From JASJAR01 sp039198225 (GTDB taxonomy: Bacteria > Pseudomonadota > Alphaproteobacteria > Rhodobacterales > Rhodobacteraceae): a stretch of DNA of 64,000 nucleotides. A program made the position numbers and the translations under genes. Positions 17,412 through 23,837 of this stretch are shown here, in pieces. Every line of letters begins with the position of its first letter. Position 1 is the stretch's first letter. The notes below the pieces were generated by a model that was not told the DNA's origin, made no database searches, and saw nothing but the letters and a program-made list of their open reading frames with translations. Where the stretch lies: assembly GCA_039198225.1 (NCBI GenBank), contig JBCCTQ010000007.1, positions 1 through 64,000 on the forward strand, read 5' to 3'.

Positions 17412-18436
17412 CACCCGTCGGTGAGGGCTTTTTTGACGTCGAGCGCCACGCCGGTATTGGAGAATTCCAGCGTGTAGCTTTCTTCGATCGGCACGCCGTC
17501 CGCGATCACGCCAGCGGCGACCATTTTTTCGTAGAAGTCCTTGTTTTGCGCGTCCGACATGGCACCGATGCCAAGTTCGAGCGCATCACCGGAATCGACG
17601 ATGCCAAATTCCTTGAGCTTCTCGATGGAGAACGCAACCTGCTCATCGGACATGTCGGGGTTGTCGGCCTGGATCAGTTCGATGGCCGCGGAATTGTCGC
17701 CGTAAAGGAAGTTAGCCCAGCCAATTGAGGAGGCTTCGACGAAGCATTTCACCACGTCGGGGCTTTCGTCGATGGTGGCTTGCATCGCCTCAACGGTCGT
17801 CGAATAGGTCGAAAAGCCGAAATCGGCGAGAAGGTAGATGTCGGGCGCAAAGCCCCCTTCCTTTTCAATCGCGAAGGGTTCGGACGTGATGTAGCCCTGC
17901 TGGGCCGAGTTCTCGTTGGCGATGAAAGGCGCGGGGTTGAACGTGTAAGGCACGCGCTTAGCCGCATCGAACCCGTAATCGTTGATGAGCCACTGGTAGT
18001 AGCTCGCAAAGCCGCCATCGCCGATGATAAGTTCGTCCAGCCCGGCGAGATCTTCGAACGACCCCACCTTGCCCGGATGGGTCATCAGGACCTGGGGCTC
18101 TTTCTGGAAATGGGCGGCGACGACTTTGAGCGGGATGCCCTCGGCGATGGCGTTGAATGCCATCAACATGTTGCCGCCCATATGGAACTCGATATTGCCG
18201 GCGAGCATTTGGGCCCGGTTGTTCACCTGGGGCCCGCCGGGCACGATGGTGACCGAAAGTCCGCATTCCTCGTAGGTGCCGTCGGCGACGGCCTGATAAT
18301 AGCCCCCGTGTTCGGCCTGGGCGACCCAGTTGGTGCCGAAGGAGACTTCGGTCAGGTGGCCGTCGGCTTGGGCTGTGCTGGCAATGGCGACGCAAGCGCC
18401 CGAAGCTAGCAATCTGGCAAGCGTAGTCGATGTCAT
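17411..18436 (-). CDS. ABC transporter substrate-binding protein (NMT1/THI5-like)
   Basis: Periplasmic binding protein (341 residues) with a Sec signal peptide (about 1-24, cleavage after AQA) and the NMT1/THI5-like fold: FGTNWVAQAEHGGYYQAVADG near residue 33 is the typical ligand-pocket start. Members bind pyrimidine or thiamine precursors, sulfonates, nitrate or aromatic acids. First gene of the cluster, with GGAGG about 10 bp before the ATG. The pyrimidine-binding branch would fit the cytosine-deaminase-like enzyme downstream, but this is inference from context. Confidence 0.92.
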   Translation of the reverse strand: MTSTTLARLLASGACVAIASTAQADGHLTEVSFGTNWVAQAEHGGYYQAVADGTYEECGLSVTIVPGGPQVNNRAQMLAGNIEFHMGGNMLMAFNAIAEGIPLKVVAAHFQKEPQVLMTHPGKVGSFEDLAGLDELIIGDGGFASYYQWLINDYGFDAAKRVPYTFNPAPFIANENSAQQGYITSEPFAIEKEGGFAPDIYLLADFGFSTYSTTVEAMQATIDESPDVVKCFVEASSIGWANFLYGDNSAAIELIQADNPDMSDEQVAFSIEKLKEFGIVDSGDALELGIGAMSDAQNKDFYEKMVAAGVIADGVPIEESYTLEFSNTGVALDVKKALTDG

Positions 18437-18676
18437 GAACGTTAATCCTCCAGGTCGGTGTTTTTTGGTTGGACTCTACCAACGGTACGCCGCGGCCCGG
18501 TGGAAGGCGCGCGGCCTTGGTCCGTTGCCCCGTGCGGTGCTTTTCCCTCGCTTCGCCCAATCATTCATCGGAGCGTGCCGATTCGCATCCTTTTTCAGCA
18601 TTGATGGCGGATCGGGGGGCGACTTGCCATCCGTAAAGCGCCTCTGCAGCATGGGACAAACTGTCGGAGTTCTCCC

Positions 18677-19069
18677 ATGCGCGCCCTTCTTCCCCCGGCC
18701 ATCTCACCGCCCTTTGCTGCCTATTCCCATGGGGTCGAGGTGCCGGCGGGTTACAGGCTGGTGGTGACGTCGGGCCAGTTGGGCCTTGCCGCCGACGGAT
18801 CCGTGCCCGCAGACGCCGAAGCCCAAGCCAAGATCGCGTTTGGGAACCTCAGCGCGATCCTCGCAGAGGCGGGCGGGGGGCCAGGCCATGTGATCCGGAT
18901 CAATGCCTTCGTGACCGACCGTTCCCATATGGCAGGCTATATGGCGGCCCGCGACGCCTGGGTGTCGGGCGTGGAGCACCTTCCGGCTTCGACCCTCGTC
19001 ATTGTCTCAGGCTTCACCCGTCCGGAATTTGTGGTCGAGGTCGAAGTGACCGCGGCCGTGCCGGCCTGA
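18677..19069 (+). CDS. RidA family protein
   Basis: Small enzyme (130 residues) of the RidA/YjgF family, which hydrolyses reactive enamines and imines or acts in specific degradation pathways. The sequence has the family's VVTSGQLGLAADG segment near residue 30, the QAKIAFGNLSAILAEAGGG helix near 50 and a C-terminal LVIVSGFTRPEFVVEVEV strand. The arginine that binds the substrate carboxylate in canonical RidA (R105) is present as R in GFTRPEF. Divergent from the ABC operon, 240 bp apart, and followed 4 bp later by an SRAP-like gene. Confidence 0.9.
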   Translation: MRALLPPAISPPFAAYSHGVEVPAGYRLVVTSGQLGLAADGSVPADAEAQAKIAFGNLSAILAEAGGGPGHVIRINAFVTDRSHMAGYMAARDAWVSGVEHLPASTLVIVSGFTRPEFVVEVEVTAAVPA

Positions 19070-19073
19070 CGCC

Positions 19074-19688
19074 GTGCCGGGCCGTTTCTTCCTCGAGACC
19101 CCGATCGCCGACTTGGCCGCCGAGCTCGGCGCCGTGGCCGACCCGGCCGAAGAAGACGGGCCCCGTTTGAACGTCGCCCCCGGCGAAGAGATCCGTGCGC
19201 TGATCCCTGAGCGGCGGCTCGTTCGGATGCGTTGGGGGTTAATCCCCATGGGCCGGAAAAACGCCCGGGGTCGGCCGGTGATGGAAACCATCGTGAACGC
19301 GCGGTCCGAAACCGTCTTTGACAAATCGGCCTTCGAGCGGGTGGGCCGCGCGGTCGTCCCCGCCGATGGCTGGTACGAATGGACCGGCGAAAAGCGCCGG
19401 AAGACCCCCTGGCGGATCACGCCCAAATCCGGCGGGCGGCTCTTTTTCGCCGCCATAACGGACGTCTGGCAGGGCCCCGGCGGCATTTCCGTCCCCCAAG
19501 TTGCCACCGTGACCACCGAACCCAACGCCGATGTCAAAGATATCCACCACCGGATGGGGGCGCTCTTGTCCCTCGACGAAATTCCCGCTTGGCTCGACGG
19601 TGACGAGGCAGTGGCCCGGAAATTGCTCCGCCCGTTGGTCGACGGGTCGCTCCGCACCGAAGCGCTCGACATCTTCCCAGGCGATTGA
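19074..19688 (+). CDS. SRAP (YedK/HMCES-like) paralogue lacking catalytic Cys2
   Basis: SOS-response-associated peptidase family protein (204 residues). The family covalently shields abasic sites in single-stranded DNA through its N-terminal Cys2, exposed after Met removal. Here the N-terminus reads MPGRF instead of MCGRF: the second codon is CCG, and no upstream codon restores the cysteine. The other active-site features persist: NARSET (Asn), WYEW (Glu) and HHRMG (His). Start is GTG at 19074, 4 bp after ridA. A canonical paralogue with MCGRF is present at 58151. This copy may bind DNA without cross-linking, or be decaying. Confidence 0.9.
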   Translation: MPGRFFLETPIADLAAELGAVADPAEEDGPRLNVAPGEEIRALIPERRLVRMRWGLIPMGRKNARGRPVMETIVNARSETVFDKSAFERVGRAVVPADGWYEWTGEKRRKTPWRITPKSGGRLFFAAITDVWQGPGGISVPQVATVTTEPNADVKDIHHRMGALLSLDEIPAWLDGDEAVARKLLRPLVDGSLRTEALDIFPGD

Positions 19689-19736
19689 GTTTCGCATCCC
19701 CCGGCGTTACCGTTCGGCCAACGCGTGGGGGCAGCG

Positions 19737-20369
19737 ATGGCAGGTAAAGTAATTACGGTCGCCCAACAGAAGGGCGGGTCCGGCAAAACCACATTGGCGG
19801 CGAACCTTGCGGTGGCCTATGCCAAGCAAGGCAAATCCGTCGCTCTCCTCGACACCGACCCCCAAGGCTCCCTTGGCCGCTGGTTCATGGCCCGCCATGG
19901 CGCGGGCCTCGCCGAGGGTATGGAGTTTTCCACATCGAGCGCCTGGGGCGTGACCTATGAATGCGACAAGCTCCGAAGGTCGCATGACGTCATCCTTATT
20001 GACACGCCGCCGAAGATCGACAGCGACCTCAAGCCGGCCCTTCGCGAAAGCGATCTCATCCTCGTGCCCGTGGCCGCGAGCCAGGTCGATGTCTGGGCAA
20101 CCGAAGGGGTGTTGGACTTGGCCAACCGGGAGGGTCGGCCGGTGATGGTGGTTCTCAACCGGGTCAAGGCGGGGACGAAGGTCTTGGAAGAGGTGGAGAA
20201 TTCGGTGAAGTCCTTCCAGGCGAAGAAGGCCAAGACGACGCTCGGCCAGCGCGTCGCCTATGCCGAAACCTTGGGCCAGGGCAAAGGCGTCATGGAGCGC
20301 GCCAAAGGCGCCTGGACCGAGGAAATGACGGCGCTGGCCAAAGAGATCGCCCGGGCTGCGGGGGCCTGA
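19737..20369 (+). CDS. ParA/MinD-family ATPase, orphan
   Basis: Deviant Walker ATPase (210 residues). Motifs: QQKGGSGKTTLAANLA (deviant Walker A with both lysines), LLDTDPQGS (A'), VILIDTPPKID (Walker B). Such proteins position DNA, chemoreceptors or carboxysomes by gradients on the nucleoid or membrane. There is no parB or centromere-like repeat nearby, so chromosome or plasmid partition is not indicated; the short length matches orphan ParA proteins of alphaproteobacteria. The frame is open from 19725 (GTG), but the ATG at 19737 gives the standard N-terminus. Confidence 0.88.
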   Translation: MAGKVITVAQQKGGSGKTTLAANLAVAYAKQGKSVALLDTDPQGSLGRWFMARHGAGLAEGMEFSTSSAWGVTYECDKLRRSHDVILIDTPPKIDSDLKPALRESDLILVPVAASQVDVWATEGVLDLANREGRPVMVVLNRVKAGTKVLEEVENSVKSFQAKKAKTTLGQRVAYAETLGQGKGVMERAKGAWTEEMTALAKEIARAAGA

Positions 20370-20551
20370 CGGTCGGCGTCCCTCCTCGAAAGCCCAATGC
20401 TGGCGGTATGGTACCGGGTGCCCAATCCCGCAATTCCATGCTTTGAAAGACGAATTGGGCCGGGGGATGTGACCCCTAAGTAAGGTATTTCCCCAGTGCA
20501 AATCTGGCGGAACTATGCTAAGGCAACACCAGAATTCGTTTGGTGTATTTT

Positions 20552-20866
20552 ATGACGTTTATTGACTTTGTCGGCCTCTCCGCCGGGGCTTGTGTGCTGA
20601 CTGCTTTCTACATGACTGACCAGGTTTGGCTGCGGCGGTTCGCCATTGCATCAAACGTGCTTTTTCTTGTCTACGCGGCCGGGCTCACCCTTTGGCCCGT
20701 TGCCATCCTCCACGCCGCCCTCCTTCCGCTGAACGTCATCCGGCTCGGCCAAATCCGCGACCCGCTCGGATCGGAGGAATTCCGATTGGGCGAGCTTCGC
20801 CGCGAGATGATCGAGCAGGACGTCCGGATGCAGATGAGGGGTTTGCGGCACCGGCGGTTCGATTGA
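20552..20866 (+). CDS. Small inner-membrane protein of unknown function
   Basis: 104-residue protein with three predicted hydrophobic segments (about 4-20, 28-48, 52-66) followed by a charged C-terminal tail (GELRREMIEQDVRMQMRGLRHR). The arrangement resembles small YgjV-like membrane proteins, but no specific function can be given. The ATG at 20552 is preferred over TTG at 20540; neither has a clear ribosome site. A REP-like palindrome begins 7 bp after the stop. Confidence 0.6.
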   Translation: MTFIDFVGLSAGACVLTAFYMTDQVWLRRFAIASNVLFLVYAAGLTLWPVAILHAALLPLNVIRLGQIRDPLGSEEFRLGELRREMIEQDVRMQMRGLRHRRFD

Positions 20867-20872
20867 GGGGCT

Positions 20873-20894
20873 GGCGGGATGGATCCCGCCCTAC
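20873..20894 (-). repeat. REP-like palindrome, left copy
   Basis: GGCGGGAT, two bases, ATCCCGCC, then CTAC. It is the inverse of the copy at 21118-21139 (GTAGGGCGGGAT, two bases, ATCCTGCC). The two bracket the RAYT fragment in opposite orientation, as expected for REP elements mobilised by REP-associated tyrosine transposases. Confidence 0.75.
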
Positions 20895-20908
20895 GGAAAG
20901 GGGAAGTG

Positions 20909-21121
20909 GGGATTTGGCAGCGGCGTTTTTGGGAGCACCACATTCGCGACGAGGCCGATTTTGACGGGCATATGCGGTATTGTTGGGGGAACCCGGTGAA
21001 ACATGGATTGGTCGCCAGGGCGGAGGATTGGGAATATTCGTCGATCCACCGCGATATTCGCGCGGGGCGAGTGGAGCCGGAATGGAGTGGGGTTCCGCCG
21101 GAGGGAGATTTTGGAGAGTAG
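20909..21121 (+). pseudogene. C-terminal fragment of REP-associated tyrosine transposase (RAYT)
   Basis: About 71 residues match the C-terminal third of RAYT (TnpA_REP, IS200-like) proteins: GIWQRRFWEHHIRDEADFDGH, then NPVKHGLV, then WEYSSIHRD. Full-length proteins have about 150-180 residues and carry an N-terminal HUH metal motif; here that part is absent, as the frame opens inside the left REP copy (ATG at 20879) and goes straight to the late motifs. The catalytic tyrosine region (HMRYCWGNPVKHG) is partly kept. Stop TAG falls at the edge of the right REP copy. Inactive remnant. Confidence 0.88.
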
Positions 21122-21139
21122 GGCGGGATTTATCCTGCC
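21118..21139 (+). repeat. REP-like palindrome, right copy
   Basis: GTAGGGCGGGAT, TT, ATCCTGCC: same element as 20873-20894 in the opposite orientation, with one mismatch in the arm. It overlaps the stop codon of the RAYT fragment. Confidence 0.72.
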
Positions 21140-21581
21140 GTTTAGGGTAGGAGTGATTGGTTGTTTGGACGGCAGGGGTGAGCCGCGCACTACTTTCCAA
21201 CTAGGCTTGGGATGAGGTCGGCTAGACGCTTGCATTGCAAAATCTGGCAGAAATCGGCGAACAAGAATTTTTTTGTTGACAAATAGTAATTTTACTAAAG
21301 AAGTAGCAATATTAACACCTTATAGTCTGATGAAGTGGGCACGGCTTATCGCTTGACGTAAAAAAGCTTGCTTGCGGACCTACGATTAACTCAATATCAA
21401 ACTAGCTAGGTAGACGCTAACATATGTGAAATCAAACGAAGGTGGAGATATGGCCTCAAATATCCACGCGCGTGAGGGCTGGGACTAGCTCTCGAACGTC
21501 GGCATAGAACGGGCCTTTTAATAGGCTTCTGCGGCTACTTATAGATTGTAAGTAGCCGCAAATTTTTTGAGGATCAATTAT
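21140..21581. other. AT-rich intergenic segment with possible short non-coding transcript
   Basis: About 440 bp without a reading frame, far more AT-rich than the rest of the window, together with the DUF4760 gene that follows. It contains a TTGACA hexamer at 21279 with no good -10 at standard distance, a small hairpin (GTGG...CCAC around 21442-21466) and a strong intrinsic terminator at 21530-21568. A short transcript ending at that terminator, either a small RNA or an attenuated leader of the DUF4760 gene, is possible. The base composition suggests acquired DNA. Confidence 0.45.
21530..21568 (+). terminator. Rho-independent terminator just before DUF4760 gene
   Basis: Perfect 11-bp stem TGCGGCTACTT / AAGTAGCCGCA with a 9-base loop, followed at once by AATTTTTT. 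The T-run abuts the GAGG ribosome site (21569-21572) of the gene at 21582. Transcription from upstream would end here, so the gene either depends on read-through (attenuation) or the terminator closes a short upstream RNA. Confidence 0.85.
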
Positions 21582-22034
21582 ATGCAAACCTATCTCGCCA
21601 TTCTGTTGTCGGCAATATTAACTGCCGTCGTCGCAATCACTTCTCTGATAATTACAGTACGGACTAACCGTGCCAACACAAAGAAAGCGCAAACTATAAC
21701 AATGCTGATGCAATTCCATTGGGACAAAGACTACATTGCCTCTCGAAAGATATTTCAAGAATGCCGGGATGGCGGCGGTATAATGTCTTGTGTTACGAAT
21801 GCAACCCTGCGATCTCAAGTGGCTCAAATTATAAATCACTACGAAATTATGTCCATAGGCGTAAATAAAGGAATTCTATCCGATGATATTTTTCGAGCAT
21901 ATTTCAGATCTCGCCTTGTCAAAGACTTTCAGCAGAGCCGCTTGTATATCGAGCATGTTCGCGATGAAGTTGGAAATGTAAAGATTTATAGGGAATTCGA
22001 AATCCTGGCAGAGCGTTGGTCGAAAGCACCCTAA
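21582..22034 (+). CDS. DUF4760-like membrane-anchored protein
   Basis: 150-residue protein with one N-terminal transmembrane helix (about 5-27), then a basic segment (RTNRANTKKAQ) and a helical cytoplasmic domain with family-like features: QTITMLMQFHWDKDY, INHYEIMSIGVNKGILSDDIFR. Such proteins are often found in variable regions and have no known function. The ATG at 21582 has GAGG 9 bp upstream, better than the open-frame start at 21567 inside the terminator T-run. Codon use is AT-rich, unlike neighbours, supporting transfer. Confidence 0.78.
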   Translation: MQTYLAILLSAILTAVVAITSLIITVRTNRANTKKAQTITMLMQFHWDKDYIASRKIFQECRDGGGIMSCVTNATLRSQVAQIINHYEIMSIGVNKGILSDDIFRAYFRSRLVKDFQQSRLYIEHVRDEVGNVKIYREFEILAERWSKAP

Positions 22035-22049
22035 ATCCGGAAAGTAGCT

Positions 22050-23705
22050 TTACCTAACAAACTTCTTGTACTTAATCCGCTTCGGCTCCACCGCATCCGG
22101 ACCCAGCCGCTTCTTCTTGTCTTCCTCGTAATCCTCGAAATTCCCCTCGAACCATTCTATATGGGCCTCCCCCTCAAAGGCCAAGATGTGGGTGCAGATG
22201 CGGTCGAGGAAAAAGCGGTCGTGGCTGATCACCACGGCGCAACCGGCGAAATCGACCAAGGCGTCTTCCAAGGCGCGGAGGGTTTCGACGTCTAGGTCGT
22301 TGGTGGGCTCGTCGAGGAGCAAGACGTTGCCGCCCGCCTTCAGCAATTTCGCCATGTGGACGCGGTTTCTCTCGCCTCCCGAAAGAAGCCCGACTTTCTT
22401 TTGTTGGTCGCCGCCTTTGAAATTGAACGCCGAGCAATAGGCGCGGGAATTCATTTGAGCGTCACCCAATTCGATGATCTCCGCCCCGCCGGAGATTTCT
22501 TCCCAGACCGTGGCGTCCGGAGCGAGCGCATCGCGGGATTGGTCGACATAGGCCAGATCGACCGTGTCGCCCAAAGAGACCGTGCCCGTATCGGGCGCTT
22601 CCCCGCCGGTGAGCATGCGGAAGAGCGTGGATTTCCCGGCTCCGTTGGGGCCGATGACGCCGACGATGCCGCCAGGAGGCAGGGAGAAGGTGAGATCCTC
22701 AATAAGGAGTTTCTCGCCATAGGCTTTGGAGAGGTTTTCGACTTCGATCACTTTCGAGCCGAGGCGGGGCCCGGAGGGAATGACGATTTGGGCGCGGGTG
22801 ATTTTCTCGCGCTCTGATTGGTCAGCGAGTTCATTGTAGCGGTCGATCCGGGCTTTTTGTTTGGACTGGCGCGCTTTGGCGCCTTGGCGGATCCATTCAA
22901 GCTCGCGTTCGAGGGTTTTTTGGCGCGACTTGTCCTCGCGGGCTTCTTGTTCGAGCCGTTTGGCCTTCTGTTCGAGCCAGGCCGAGTAATTGCCCTCGTA
23001 AGGAATGCCGCGGCCGCGGTCGAGTTCGAGGATCCAGCCGGTAATGTCGTCGAGGAAGTACCGGTCATGGGTGACGATGAGGCAGGTGCCTTTGTAATCG
23101 ATCAGGTGTTGCTGGAGCCAGGCAATGGTCTCGGCGTCGAGATGGTTTGTGGGCTCGTCGAGGAGCAGCATGTCGGGGGCTTCGAGGAGGAGCTTGCAGA
23201 GGGCGACGCGGCGGCGTTCGCCGCCCGAGAGCGTGTCGACTTGGGCCTCGTCGGGCGGACAGCGGAGGGCTTCCATGGCGACGTCGATTTGGGAATCCAG
23301 GTCCCAGAGGTTGTTGGCGTCTATTTCGTCCTGGAGTGCGGCCATTTCATCGGCGGTCTCTTCGGAGTAATTCATCGCAAGTTCGTTGAACCGGTCGAGC
23401 TTGGCCTTTTTCTCGGCGACACCGAGCATGACGTTGCCGCGGACGTCGAGGCTTTCATCAAGGGCCGGTTCCTGGGGGAGATAGCCGACTTTCGCACCCT
23501 CCGCGGCCCAGGCTTCGCCGGTGAAATCCTTGTCGATCCCGGCCATGATACGCATCAGCGTCGACTTCCCCGCACCGTTGACGCCGACGACGCCGATCTT
23601 GACCCCAGGCAGGAAGCTCAGGCGGATGTTTTCAAAGCACTTTTTACCGCCGGGATAGGTCTTGGAGACCCCGTCCATATGGTAGACATATTGGTAAGCG
23701 GCCAT
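22050..23705 (-). CDS. ettA: Energy-dependent translational throttle protein EttA (ABC-F)
   Basis: Cytoplasmic ABC-F ATPase (551 residues) that binds the ribosomal E site and gates the first elongation step by energy state. Two ATPase domains: Walker A GVNGAGKST with LSGGERRRVALCKLL and LLDEPTNHLD, then GPNGAGKST with LLSGGERNRVHMAKLL and LLDEPTNDLD. Between them lies the charged linker of about 80 residues (EQKAKRLEQEAREDKSRQ). The N-terminus AYQYVYHMDGVSKTYPGGK is typical of EttA. The frame runs up to 23813, but the ATG at 23705 gives the conserved start. Confidence 0.95.
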   Translation of the reverse strand: MAAYQYVYHMDGVSKTYPGGKKCFENIRLSFLPGVKIGVVGVNGAGKSTLMRIMAGIDKDFTGEAWAAEGAKVGYLPQEPALDESLDVRGNVMLGVAEKKAKLDRFNELAMNYSEETADEMAALQDEIDANNLWDLDSQIDVAMEALRCPPDEAQVDTLSGGERRRVALCKLLLEAPDMLLLDEPTNHLDAETIAWLQQHLIDYKGTCLIVTHDRYFLDDITGWILELDRGRGIPYEGNYSAWLEQKAKRLEQEAREDKSRQKTLERELEWIRQGAKARQSKQKARIDRYNELADQSEREKITRAQIVIPSGPRLGSKVIEVENLSKAYGEKLLIEDLTFSLPPGGIVGVIGPNGAGKSTLFRMLTGGEAPDTGTVSLGDTVDLAYVDQSRDALAPDATVWEEISGGAEIIELGDAQMNSRAYCSAFNFKGGDQQKKVGLLSGGERNRVHMAKLLKAGGNVLLLDEPTNDLDVETLRALEDALVDFAGCAVVISHDRFFLDRICTHILAFEGEAHIEWFEGNFEDYEEDKKKRLGPDAVEPKRIKYKKFVR

Positions 23706-23837
23706 GGTAAAGATCCCCGTTGAGCGTGCCGTATCGGGATAGCGGAGGCGCGGGGCGAGGGCAAACCGACTTGGGGTGATGGGGACGCTGCGCGGCCGAC
23801 GATTGCCACACAAAAAGGAGCCGATGCAGTGCCGCGT

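Noticed and set aside
18437..18676. Possible thiamine-type riboswitch before the NMT1-like binding protein
   Set aside because: The interval on the - strand lacks the conserved TPP core sequences; only a short hairpin GTTGGT/ACCAA was seen, which is not enough.
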